Below are positions 44,637 to 53,237 of a stretch of 64,000 bases of DNA, one piece after another (within the stretch, counting starts at the first letter, position 1; the number at the start of each line of letters is the position of its first letter). Source of the DNA: Palsa-1447 sp964509885 (GTDB taxonomy: Bacteria; Verrucomicrobiota; Verrucomicrobiia; Opitutales; Opitutaceae); contig CAZDZL010000003.1 in the NCBI GenBank assembly GCA_964509885.1, positions 75,982-139,981 on the forward strand, given 5' to 3'. The notes under the pieces are model-generated. The model did not search any database. It was given only the letters and a program-made list of their open reading frames with translations, and was not told the origin of the DNA. The translations under genes and the position numbers were made by a program.

Positions 44637-45989
44637 CTAGGCCGCGGCGACCTTGCGCCGGGCGAGGTCGGCCTCGATCTCCCTCATCTTCTGGTCGGTG
44701 ATGGAGTAGAAGAAGATGGCGAGCGCCCCGAGGAGGGCCAGAGCGGCGGGGATGACGCTGAAGAGAAGGCGTATCCCCCCAGTCGTCGCCGCGCCCTGGT
44801 CCGTGTTGGCCACGAACCCGTAGTAGGCCAGCAGCCAGCCGAGGGCGCCCGTGCCGATCGCGAGGCCCACCTTCTGCGAGAACACCGCGGCCGAGAAAAG
44901 GAGGCCGGTCGTTCGCCGGCCGAACCTCCACTCCCCGTAGTCCACCGTGTCGGCGTACATCGACCACAGGATTGCCGGGGTCGGGCCGACCACGAAGGAC
45001 GCCACGATGTTGAGCGCGATGAGCAGCCCGTACGCGTGCGGGTCGACGAGGTAGAACGCCGCCATGCCGAGCGCGTTGGCGACGGAGAGGACGATCATGA
45101 GCGTCCTGCGCTCGGCCAGCCCCAGGAAGAACTTCGTGCAGACGGCGCCCGCGATGAAGGCGACGCTCCCGCTCGTCGCGTAGAGCGTGAACTTCGACTC
45201 GTCCCGGACGACATACTTGAAGAAGTAGATGATCGAGCCGCCGCGCACGGCGGCGTTCACCAGCGTGAAGAGCCCCGAGACGAACAGGGCGACCCAAGGC
45301 CCGTTCATCGCGACGTTGCGCAGGTCGGTCCCGAAGGCGCCCTTCTGGCCGGCCGGGGGCGTCACGCGCTCGCGCGTGTTCGCGAAGGTGTAGAGAAAAA
45401 GCGCGACCGAAATGACCGAGAAGATCAGCATCGTGTAGCGTATGCCCTCCGCCTCGTTGCCGCCCCCGAGAAGGTTCTTGAGCGGGACGACGAGGCGCAC
45501 GATCAGGAACTGCCCGATGAAGGCGAAGATGAAGCGGTACGTCGAGAGGGAGGTGCGCTGCTCGGAGGAGGAGGACATGACCCCCATGAGCGCCGAGTAC
45601 GGGATGTTGATCGCGCTGTAGGCGACCCACATGAGCCCGTAGGTCACGTAGGCGTAGACGAGCTTGCCGTGATGCGTGAGGGAGGGGTTCAGGAACATCA
45701 CGTACCCGAGGACGCCGTAGGGCAGCGCCCCCCAGAGGAGGAACGGCCGGAACTTGCCCCAGCGCGTGCTGGTGTGGTCGGCGACGATCCCCATCGCGGG
45801 GTCCACCACCGCGTCGAACACGCGCAGCGAGAGGGTCATGGTCCCCACCGCCATCGCCGACAGCCCGAAGATGTCGGTGTAGTAGAAGACGACGAAGAGG
45901 TTGAAGAACTGGTAGAAGAAATTCGACGCCGTGTCGCCCAGGCCGTAGGCGATCTTTTCCTTCAAGCTGAGGCGTTCGGGGGCGGCCAT
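44637..45989 (-). CDS. GPH-family sugar:cation symporter
   Basis: 450 residues from ATG 45989 (MAAPERLSLKEKIAYGLGD); an earlier ATG at 46064 is possible. Twelve membrane helices. GPH/MelB markers: GDTASNFFYQFFNLFVVFYYTDIFG in helix 1, DAVVDPAMGIVADHTSTRWGKFRPFLLWG with the cation-site Asp and loop 2-3 motif, and YADTVDYGEWRFGRRTTGLLFSA. It brings sugars produced by the secreted enzymes across the inner membrane for the cytoplasmic GH1. It is divergent from the LacI gene, and the shared upstream region holds GTGCAC sites. Confidence 0.93.
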   Translation of the reverse strand: MAAPERLSLKEKIAYGLGDTASNFFYQFFNLFVVFYYTDIFGLSAMAVGTMTLSLRVFDAVVDPAMGIVADHTSTRWGKFRPFLLWGALPYGVLGYVMFLNPSLTHHGKLVYAYVTYGLMWVAYSAINIPYSALMGVMSSSSEQRTSLSTYRFIFAFIGQFLIVRLVVPLKNLLGGGNEAEGIRYTMLIFSVISVALFLYTFANTRERVTPPAGQKGAFGTDLRNVAMNGPWVALFVSGLFTLVNAAVRGGSIIYFFKYVVRDESKFTLYATSGSVAFIAGAVCTKFFLGLAERRTLMIVLSVANALGMAAFYLVDPHAYGLLIALNIVASFVVGPTPAILWSMYADTVDYGEWRFGRRTTGLLFSAAVFSQKVGLAIGTGALGWLLAYYGFVANTDQGAATTGGIRLLFSVIPAALALLGALAIFFYSITDQKMREIEADLARRKVAAA

Positions 45990-46096
45990 GGGCCTTTGGG
46001 GTCCTGTGTTTGGGGCCGACCCGGGGGATTTCGGGGCTGGTCGGCGGTCCAGTGCGCCCATCAAGGATAGGGCCCTCCCCCTTTGTCAATCCCCAT

Positions 46097-46102
46097 GTGC
46101 AC
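46097..46102. promoter_or_regulatory. LacI-type operator candidate (GTGCAC) upstream of the symporter
   Basis: ATGTGCACC with a second half-match AAGTGCAT ten bases on (46106-46113). Its place 108 nt before the symporter start suits transcriptional control of the symporter-GH30 unit. Confidence 0.35.
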
Positions 46103-46194
46103 CGCCAAGTGCATAGCCTGTCGGCCCGACACGGGGCGCCCGAATTTACTCTATTTTGCGGGGATTTCCCCGAGGGAGGCCCTCGTTTTCCCAT

Positions 46195-46210
46195 TTTGTG
46201 TGCACAACAA
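46195..46210. promoter_or_regulatory. LacI-type operator candidate TTGTGTGCACAACAA
   Basis: Central perfect palindrome TGTGCACA (46199-46206) with A/T flanks, about 90 nt before the first LacI coding region, suggesting autoregulation. Confidence 0.45.
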
Positions 46211-46297
46211 TTTTACTACTTGAAATTGGGTTTCCCCTTTGCTCTATTCCCAAAGGTTGCCGAGAAACAAAACGACGTGTCCGACTCCAGCCCCGCA

Positions 46298-47394
46298 ATG
46301 GGAGCGACACCCAAAGCCCGCAAGCACCCCTCCCCATCAGCTCCCCAATCAACCAGCAACTGATCGCTGAACGGCTCAAGTTGTCGCGCACGACGGTCTC
46401 GCGGAGCCTGGCGAACCACCCCGCGATCAGCGCCGACACGAGGGCGCAGGTGCAGAGCCTCGCGGCGAAGATGGGCTACAAGGGCAACCCCACGCGCACA
46501 CTGCGCCGCTCGCGCCAGAGCAAGCCCCTGACGATCGGTATCCTGATCGGCGTCCCCGCCGAGAACGTGGCGATGGCCACCTTTCCCTTCATCCTGCAGG
46601 GGATCCGCGAGCGCGCCGGCATGGAGCACGTGTCCATCGACGTGTGCTTCGAGAACCCCGCCTCCTTCGAGCCCTCCGTGCGCCCGCACAACATTTTCCG
46701 CAACATCCGCGGGGGCGACTGGCGGGGCACGGTGCTCATCTACCCCTTCCCCGAGCACACCGTGGGCCTGATCGCCAGGAAGATCTCGGCCGTCGCGGTC
46801 CTCGAGTCCTACAGCGCCCCTGGTATCGACACGATCGATACGGACGACTCGGTGGGCATCTTCGCCCTGGTCACGCAGCTCAGGAAGGCCGGGCACACGC
46901 GCATCGGCTTCCTCACCCTGGAATACCCCGTCGTCGGGCACTGGGCGACCCGGCGGTTCGGCGCCTACGTGGAGGCGCTGTTCTCGCTCGGCCTGCAGTT
47001 CCGCCCCGAGTGGGCCATCAACGTCCACAAGGCGGGCCCGCACTTCAAGGATGACCCGAGCATCACCGAGCACGTGATCCAGAGGATGCGCGAGGACAAG
47101 GTGACGGCGTGGGTGTGCGCGGCCGACCACCAGGCGTACCGGCTCATGGAGCAGCTTGCCGCGCGCGGCATCCGCGTGCCCGAGGACTGCTCGGTGACCG
47201 GCTTCGACGGGCTGGAGCCCCCGCCGGGGCTGCACCGGCTCGCCTCGATCCGTGTGCCGCACGAGGACATCGGCGCCGCGGCGGTCGCCCGCCTGCTGAG
47301 CCGCATCGTTCTTCCCAACGCCCCGCGCCGGAAGATCCTTGTCGAGGGAACGCCGGTCGAGGGGCTGACCGTGGCCCCGCCCCCGAAGCGCTGA
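46298..47394 (+). CDS. LacI-family transcriptional regulator with an apparent frameshift near the N-terminus
   Basis: The main frame encodes INQQLIAERLKLSRTTVSRS (DNA-binding helix-turn-helix), ADTRAQVQSLAAKMGY (hinge) and a periplasmic-binding-protein-like sensor domain (ILIGVPAEN through VTAWVCAADHQAYRLME and CSVTGFDGLEPPPGL), about 350 residues. No ATG, GTG or TTG precedes the helix-turn-helix closely in this frame; the only in-frame starts (TTG 46156, GTG 46198) would translate the operator. An ATG at 46298 begins a sensible leader (MGATPKARKHPSPSAP) but is one base out of frame. A missing base in the C-rich stretch 46325-46350, or a non-standard start, would explain this. It likely controls the glucan genes via GTGCAC sites. 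Confidence 0.8.
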
Positions 47395-47450
47395 GGGCCG
47401 GCCGTTGCCGGTCGGGGAGCCGGCGCCCCGGGACACGCCCGCCCACGAGC

Positions 47451-49478
47451 ATGAACGCAGACCCCCATCCCCTTCGCCTCGCGCGCCGCCTCCTTGCGGC
47501 GTCCCTCGCCCTCGCCCCGGGCTGGGCGGCCCCGGCCAGTCCTGCGCCGCGGGCCGCCGCCGCCGCCCCGACGCTCGAATGGAACGACGAGTTCAACGGG
47601 CCGCTGGGGTCCGGCCCGGACACCGCGAAGTGGTCGTACGACATCGGCACGGGAAACCCCGCGGGCTGGGGCAACAACGAGCTCGAGTCCTACACGGACT
47701 CGAGGAGCAACTCGGTGATCGTCGCCGACCCCGACGCCACCGACGGGCGGGCCCTTGCGATCATCGCCCAGGCGTCGGACGGCTCGTACACATCGGCCCG
47801 GATCAACACGCAGTCCGCCTACGCGTTCAAGTACGGCCGCATCGAGATGAGGGCGCGCATGCCGACGGGCGCGGGCCTCTGGCCGGCGTTCTGGACGCTC
47901 GGCTCCAACATCGACACGGCGGGATGGCCCGCCTGCGGCGAGATCGACGTCATGGAATGGATCGGGCCGCAGCCCGGGCAGGTCGACGGCTCGCTTCACG
48001 GGAGCGGCTATCCCGGTTCCGGGCTGACGGGCGACGCGGTCCTTCCGGGCGGCGCGAGCTACAGCGACGCCTACCACGTCTTCGCCGCGGACTGGTATCC
48101 CGGCGAGATCGTCTTCTCCGTGGACGGGGTGGTGTACGAGGACCAGAAGCAGTCCGCGGCGCCCGCCGGGTACGCGTGGCCCTTCGTCCAGCCCTTCTTC
48201 ATCCTGCTGAACCTCGCCGTGGGCGGGGATTTCCCGGGCGCCCCGAACTCGAGCACGTCGTTTCCGCAGAGCTACCTGGTCGACTATGTGCGGGTGTACG
48301 CGCTGCCTTCCCAGACGCCGCCGGCGGGCCTCGTCTGGGGGCCCTCCCCGCCCGCCAACGTTACCGCCTACTCGCCGTCCCCCTCCAGGGTGAGCGTCTC
48401 GTGGCACCCGCCGTTCAGCACATTCGGGGCGGCCGTCACCGGCTACACGCTCCTGCGGGCGACGGATCCCGCGCTCACGCAGAACGTCGCGCAGTGGAAC
48501 ATGGGGCTCTCGACCTCGTACACGGACACCTCCGTCCAGGCAGGCACGTCCTACTACTACGGCGTCACGGCCACGACCGCGAACGGCGCGTCGGCGCCCT
48601 CGGACCCCGTCCTCGTGTCGCCCGTCGCCCCGGCCGCGAACGCGGTCCTCTCCAACATCTCCTCGCGGGCCCTCGTCGGCACGGGCGGCGACGTGGCCAT
48701 CCCGGGCTTCGTGATCGCGGGTTCCGCGCCCATGACGCTCCTCATCCGCGCCTCGGGCCCCGTCCTTTCCCTGGCCCCCTTCGACCTGCCGGGCACCCTT
48801 GCCGACCCGCTGCTCCAGCTCTACATGAGCAACGCCGACGGCACCTCGACGCTCATCAACTCCGACCAGGGCTGGGGCGGCGACGCGCAGATCGCCTCCA
48901 CCGCCGGCGCCGTCGGGGCCTACCTCTGGCCCGACGCGACGAGCGCCGACTCGGCCCTCGTCGTCACGCTGCAGCCCGGCGCGTACACGGCGAACGTCTC
49001 GGGGGCGGCCAGCGACACGGGCATATCGCTCGTGGAGGTCTATGCGGCGCAGTCGCCGGGGGGATCCGGCCTGTCCAACATCTCGTCCCGGCAGTTCGTG
49101 GGGACGCAGGGCAACGTCGCCATCCCGGGATTCGTGATCGGGGGATCGACGCCCATGACCGTGCTCATCCGCGCGTCGGGGCCCGTCCTGTCCCAGGCCC
49201 CGTTCAACCTGGCGGGGACCCTGCCCGATCCGCTCCTTCAGCTCTACCGGAGCAACGGCGACGGCACCTCCACCCTCATCGGCTCCAACGCCGGATGGGC
49301 CGGCAGTCCAGAGATCGTCGCCACCGCGGCAGCCGTGGGCGCCTACTCGTGGCCCGACGCCTCAAGCACGGACTCGGCGCTCCTTGTGACCCTGCCGCCC
49401 GGCGCCTACACCGCGGTCGTCTCCGGCGCCAGCGGCGACACGGGCGTCTCGCTGGTGGAGCTCTACGACGTCCTGTAG
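47451..49478 (+). CDS. Secreted GH16-family beta-glucanase (laminarinase-type) with Fn3 and two C-terminal repeats
   Basis: 675 residues from ATG 47451; signal peptide RRLLAASLALAPGWAAPASP. The GH16 jelly-roll (about 40-285) has the catalytic motif GEIDVMEWIG (two Glu and Asp), with WNDEFNGPLG, WGNNELESYT and YGRIEMRARMPTGAGLWPAF as family markers. A fibronectin type III domain follows (about 295-395), then two roughly 130-residue repeats (SNISSRALVGTGGDVAIPGF; SNISSRQFVGTQGNVAIPGF), homologous to those ending the Ig-like protein at 32528. It should cut beta-1,3(-1,4) glucan outside the cell. It lies 56 nt after the LacI gene. Confidence 0.92.
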   Translation: MNADPHPLRLARRLLAASLALAPGWAAPASPAPRAAAAAPTLEWNDEFNGPLGSGPDTAKWSYDIGTGNPAGWGNNELESYTDSRSNSVIVADPDATDGRALAIIAQASDGSYTSARINTQSAYAFKYGRIEMRARMPTGAGLWPAFWTLGSNIDTAGWPACGEIDVMEWIGPQPGQVDGSLHGSGYPGSGLTGDAVLPGGASYSDAYHVFAADWYPGEIVFSVDGVVYEDQKQSAAPAGYAWPFVQPFFILLNLAVGGDFPGAPNSSTSFPQSYLVDYVRVYALPSQTPPAGLVWGPSPPANVTAYSPSPSRVSVSWHPPFSTFGAAVTGYTLLRATDPALTQNVAQWNMGLSTSYTDTSVQAGTSYYYGVTATTANGASAPSDPVLVSPVAPAANAVLSNISSRALVGTGGDVAIPGFVIAGSAPMTLLIRASGPVLSLAPFDLPGTLADPLLQLYMSNADGTSTLINSDQGWGGDAQIASTAGAVGAYLWPDATSADSALVVTLQPGAYTANVSGAASDTGISLVEVYAAQSPGGSGLSNISSRQFVGTQGNVAIPGFVIGGSTPMTVLIRASGPVLSQAPFNLAGTLPDPLLQLYRSNGDGTSTLIGSNAGWAGSPEIVATAAAVGAYSWPDASSTDSALLVTLPPGAYTAVVSGASGDTGVSLVELYDVL

Positions 49479-49824
49479 GCGGTCTGCGCGGGTCGTCCGG
49501 GGGAAGGCCGCGCCACGCGGGTCCGCGCGGATTCGCCGGCGCCCGTGCAAGGGGGAAATGCCATGCCAACCCGTCTCAAAACACTATTTTGTTAACAATA
49601 ATTAGCACAGAGTTATGCACCCCATTTGGCGGTTCATAATGTTTCTTAACTAATTTATTTATAATATGATAAATTATTACTTGAGGAACAGATATACCCG
49701 CATTCATCCATGAATTTCAACCATTTAGTGCACACTTTTTTCTTGCGTCTTTCGGTTCTGACTTCACACAACCTTGCCTCACGCCGCAGCGGCCCCAAGC
49801 GGCGTCCCCTTACCCCCGGATTTC
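49479..49824. other. 346-nt AT-rich region before the second LacI-like gene
   Basis: No complete gene seen. From 49575 to 49740 the base composition drops sharply (runs such as TAATTTATTTATAATATG), with GTGCAC at 49728-49733 and a lone CACCCCATTT at 49618-49627. It probably holds the promoter and operator for the second LacI-like gene and GH1. None of the three forward frames here encodes a convincing helix-turn-helix for the downstream LacI-like protein. Confidence 0.45.
49727..49736. promoter_or_regulatory. LacI-type operator candidate AGTGCACACT
   Basis: GTGCAC core (49728-49733) in an AT-rich setting, about 100 nt before the second LacI-like gene; same core as sites at 37445, 37477, 37707, 46097 and 46199. 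Confidence 0.4.
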
Positions 49825-50868
49825 ATGCTTTCCACACTCCCACGGCCCGAGGCGAGGCGCAGGAATTTCTCCCGCCCGCGGCCCCTTCGCCCGCCGGGCG
49901 AGGCCCCGGCCCAGGCGGCGGCCGCGAGGCTGGGCGGCGGCCCCGACTTCGTGCGCGGCGCGCTGCGGCGCGCCGGCGGCTCCATTCTCCGCGTCGAGGT
50001 GCTGATCGGCGTTCCCGAGGGCAAGGTCGCGACAGCCACGTTTCCCCTGATCCTCAAGGGCGTCTGCGAGCGCGCGGAGATTGAGGCGCGCGCGCGCGCC
50101 GAGCTCGGGGGCATGACGATATCCGTCCGCTGCGAGGCGCCGGACGGATTCCACCCCGAGCGTGCGGACGAGGAGGCTCCCCGTCCCGGAGACCGGGACC
50201 TGCACGGCATCATCCTCGTTTACCCCTTTGCGCACTCCGCGGTGGCCTCGCTCCTTCGGAGGAACCGCGCGGTGTCGGTGCTTGAAAGCTACGACGGGCT
50301 CGACATCGACGCCGTCGACACGGACGACGAGGCGGCCGTGTCCGCCCTTGTCGGGAGCCTCCACGAGGCCGGGCACTCCCGGATTGGCTTCCTCTCCTGG
50401 GACTATCCCGTGGGCGGCCACTGGGTCGCGCGCCGCTTCAACGGGTTTGCCACGGGCATGTGCGCCCGGGGCCACGGGATCAACGGCGACTGGGTCATCA
50501 ACGCCGGGAGCGGCCCGCGCCTTTCCGCGGAGGAGGCCGCCGACAAGGCGGCCCGCGCGGTCCGGGATGTCGGCGTCACCGCCTGGGTCTGCGCCGCCGA
50601 CCACCAAGCGTACCACCTCATCAAGAGCCTGGAGTCCCGGGGAATCCGCGTGCCGCGGGACTGCTCCGTGACGGGCTTCGACGGCCTCGAGGCCCCCGCG
50701 GGCCTTCCCCTCGCGGCATCGGCGCGCGTCGCCCACGAGCACATCGGCTCCTCCGCCCTCACGCGGATGATCAACCGGATCCTGTACCCCTCCTCCTCCT
50801 CCCGAAGAATCCTTGTCAGCGCCCACCCTGTACCCGGCGAGACGATAGCCGCGCCGAGGCAGCCCTGA
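49825..50868 (+). CDS. LacI-like sensor protein apparently lacking the DNA-binding domain
   Basis: 347 residues from ATG 49825 (TTG 49774 is also possible). It aligns with the LacI regulator at 46298 over the whole sensor domain: VEVLIGVPEGKVATATFPLI, VLESYDGLDIDAVDTDDEAA, VTAWVCAADHQAYHLIKSLE, CSVTGFDGLEAPAGLP. The hinge-like AQAAAARLGGGPDFVRGALRR is still recognisable, but the preceding 35 residues are Arg/Pro-rich with no TVSR helix-turn-helix. It may have lost DNA binding and work through mixed dimers with its paralogue, or be a decaying gene. It sits 50 nt before the GH1 gene. Confidence 0.75.
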   Translation: MLSTLPRPEARRRNFSRPRPLRPPGEAPAQAAAARLGGGPDFVRGALRRAGGSILRVEVLIGVPEGKVATATFPLILKGVCERAEIEARARAELGGMTISVRCEAPDGFHPERADEEAPRPGDRDLHGIILVYPFAHSAVASLLRRNRAVSVLESYDGLDIDAVDTDDEAAVSALVGSLHEAGHSRIGFLSWDYPVGGHWVARRFNGFATGMCARGHGINGDWVINAGSGPRLSAEEAADKAARAVRDVGVTAWVCAADHQAYHLIKSLESRGIRVPRDCSVTGFDGLEAPAGLPLAASARVAHEHIGSSALTRMINRILYPSSSSRRILVSAHPVPGETIAAPRQP

Positions 50869-50918
50869 GCCCAAAACACCCCACCCTTCCCCGGCTGCCA
50901 CGGCAGCAAGCCCCGACC

Positions 50919-52271
50919 ATGCGCCTTCCCTCACCCTTCCCGTTTCCCCGGAACTTCGTCTGGGGCGTCTCAGCGGCCGCGCCCCAGATAGAGGGTGCCT
51001 CGGCCGCGGACGGCAAGGGCGAGTCGGTCTGGGACCGCTTCGCCCTCCGCAAGGGGGCGATCCTGAACGGCGACAGGCTCGACCCGGCCTGCGACCACTA
51101 TCACCGCTACGCGAAGGACTTCGCGCTCATGCGCGAGCTCGGCATCAGGCACTACCGCCTGTCGCTCGCGTGGCCCCGCATCTTCCCCGGCGGCGACGGC
51201 CCGCTGAACCAGCGCGGCCTCGACTTCTACCAGCGGATCACCGACGCGATGCTCGAGAACGGCATCACCCCCTGGGTGACGATGTTCCACTGGGACCTGC
51301 CGCAGGCCCTCGAGGACCGCGGGGGATGGCGCTCGCGGGTCGTGCCCAGGGCCTTCGCCACCTACGCCGACACGGTCGTGAAGGCGCTCGGCGACCGCGT
51401 GAAAAACTGGATCACGGTGAACGAGATCCGCTGCTTCACCGTCCAGGCGTACGGGGGGACCGGCAAGGCCCCGGGTTTCACGGAGAGCCGCAGCGTCGTC
51501 AACCAGACCGTACACAACGCGCTCCTCTGCCACGGCCACGGCGTCCGCGCGGTGCGCGAGCACGGCGGCCGCGGCGCGCGCTGCGGCCTGAGCGACAACT
51601 GCGAGACGGTCATACCCGTCACCGAGACGCCAGCCGACGTCGCCGCCGCGCACGAGTGGTTCTCGGAGGCCAACCAGTCGATACTCGGGCCCATCTACGA
51701 GGGCCGCTACAGCGAGGCCTTCCTGCGCCGGTGCGGGTCGGCCCGCCCGAAGGTCGAGCGGGGAGACTTCGCCCTTATCAGCCAGCCGACCGACTTCCTG
51801 GGCCTCAACATCTACGCCGGCCTCTTCGTGCGCCGCGGCGCGGACGGGCGGCCGCAGCTGCTCTTCCCCTCGGCCAGCTATCCCCGCACCGACAGCGCGT
51901 GGCTCCACCTGGCGCCGCGCGCCCTCTACTGGGCCCCCCGCCTCGTCTCGGCCGTCTACGGCGTCAAGAGCGTCTATGTCACCGAGAACGGGTGCGGCTA
52001 CGACGACGACGTGGTCAAGGGGGGCGAGTGCCTCGACCTGCACCGCGTCGAGTACCTGCGCAGCTACCTGAAAGAGCTGCAGCGCACCATAGCGGACGGG
52101 ACGCCCGTGCGCGGGTACTTCGTCTGGTGCTTCCTGGACAACTTCGAGTGGACCGACGGCTACACCCGGCGCTTCGGAATCGTGCACAACAACTTCAGGA
52201 CGCAGAAGCGCACCCCGAAGCTGAGCGCCCACTGGTACCGCGCGGTCATAGCGTCCAACCAGCTCCTTTGA
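50919..52271 (+). CDS. GH1-family beta-glucosidase
   Basis: 450 residues from ATG 50919; no signal peptide, so cytoplasmic. GH1 barrel: PRNFVWGVSAAAPQIEGA at the N-terminus, acid/base Glu in NWITVNEIRCF (usually NEP; here NEI, a small change), nucleophile Glu in VYVTENGCGYDD, and WCFLDNFEWTDGYTRRFGI for substrate binding. It would hydrolyse imported cello- or laminari-oligosaccharides to glucose. Last gene of the glucan locus; its 3' end overlaps the convergent phosphatidylserine decarboxylase by 26 nt. Confidence 0.93.
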   Translation: MRLPSPFPFPRNFVWGVSAAAPQIEGASAADGKGESVWDRFALRKGAILNGDRLDPACDHYHRYAKDFALMRELGIRHYRLSLAWPRIFPGGDGPLNQRGLDFYQRITDAMLENGITPWVTMFHWDLPQALEDRGGWRSRVVPRAFATYADTVVKALGDRVKNWITVNEIRCFTVQAYGGTGKAPGFTESRSVVNQTVHNALLCHGHGVRAVREHGGRGARCGLSDNCETVIPVTETPADVAAAHEWFSEANQSILGPIYEGRYSEAFLRRCGSARPKVERGDFALISQPTDFLGLNIYAGLFVRRGADGRPQLLFPSASYPRTDSAWLHLAPRALYWAPRLVSAVYGVKSVYVTENGCGYDDDVVKGGECLDLHRVEYLRSYLKELQRTIADGTPVRGYFVWCFLDNFEWTDGYTRRFGIVHNNFRTQKRTPKLSAHWYRAVIASNQLL

Positions 52272-53190
52272 GCCCGTGGCCGGTGGAGGAGCTGGCCGAG
52301 ATCCCGAGCCGGTCGCCCATCCTGGCGTAGGTCTCGACGCACGAGGCGCTCTGCTCGACGATGTCCGCGTCGAACATGATGCGGCCCTCCGCGAACAGCG
52401 TGATCACGCACGAGCCGCCGAAGGCGAACATCCCCTTCTCCTCGCCCTTCACCGCCGCCTGCCCGGGGCGGAAGCTCTGGACGATGCTGCCGACGTTGGT
52501 CGCCCCCACCTCGAGCATCGCCACCTCGCCGAACTCCGGCGCCTCGATCCGGGTCACGAACCGCTTGTTCCTGACGAGATAGGCGATGTTTTGGCGGAGC
52601 GCTATCGGGTTAACCGAGTAGAGGCTGCCCTTGATGAGCCTGGGCTCCGAGGGTATGCCCGAGACGGGGAAGTGGAACCTGTGGTAGTCGCTCGGGCAGA
52701 GCCTTGAGATCAGCATCGACCCCCGCTCGAACCTCCTGGCGAGCTTCGCGTCCCCGAGGAGCTCCTCCAGCGTGAACTTCGCGCCCTTGATGTAGAAGCC
52801 CTGCGCACGGCTGACGTCGGGGAACGCCAGGTGGCGGCCGTCGGCGGGGAAGACCGCCACCCCGTAGCCCTGGGCGATCGGCCGGCTCTCGGGCTTGAGC
52901 GCGCGGTGGAAGAACTGGTTGAACGTCGCGAAGTCAAAGGGGGACTTCGCGAAGTCGGACACGTCGATCTCGTAGTCCGCGATGAACGGGATGACGCGCA
53001 TGGCGCTCGCGGGCCGGTTCATCCGCCAGCCATAGTACAGGGAGAACAGCCGGCGCCGGATGAGGAGCCAGACGGCGAGGCGGCCGACCGGGTTGTCGTA
53101 GGCCAGCCGCAGCCACCGCTCGCCGAAGACCTTCTCGGTCTTCGTCTCCCGCAGGTAGCGGTCAAAATATCGGATCGGTTCGGGCTGCAA
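52246..53190 (-). CDS. psd: Phosphatidylserine decarboxylase proenzyme
   Basis: 314 residues. Conserved blocks: FNQFFHRALKPESRPI, VAVFPADGRHLAFPDVS (catalytic Asp), LCPSDYHRFHFPVSGIP (His), and the self-cleavage site in FAFGGSCVITLFAEGRI, where the Gly-Ser bond is cut to form the pyruvoyl group (usual motif LGST; here GGSC). It makes phosphatidylethanolamine in the inner membrane. Length fits the larger (PSD-II-like) proenzyme type. Not related to the flanking sugar genes. Confidence 0.92.
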   Translation of the reverse strand: MQPEPIRYFDRYLRETKTEKVFGERWLRLAYDNPVGRLAVWLLIRRRLFSLYYGWRMNRPASAMRVIPFIADYEIDVSDFAKSPFDFATFNQFFHRALKPESRPIAQGYGVAVFPADGRHLAFPDVSRAQGFYIKGAKFTLEELLGDAKLARRFERGSMLISRLCPSDYHRFHFPVSGIPSEPRLIKGSLYSVNPIALRQNIAYLVRNKRFVTRIEAPEFGEVAMLEVGATNVGSIVQSFRPGQAAVKGEEKGMFAFGGSCVITLFAEGRIMFDADIVEQSASCVETYARMGDRLGISASSSTGHGLKGAGWTL

Positions 53191-53237
53191 GGGGCAGTTG
53201 CGGTTTCCCCATTTTTCGCAGATTCTGCGAGTCCGCC

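Larger units (their letters stand above)
45990..46297. other. 308-nt divergent control region between symporter and LacI genes
   Basis: No gene supported. It carries GTGCAC at 46097-46102 and TGTGCACA at 46199-46206, and an AT-rich stretch after 46190. These match sites before the TonB receptor and the second LacI gene. Confidence 0.5.

Noticed and set aside
49618..49627. CACCCCATTT before the second LacI-like gene
   Set aside because: The following -10-like sequences in the AT-rich stretch are not at the right distance and the gene belongs to another system; may be chance.
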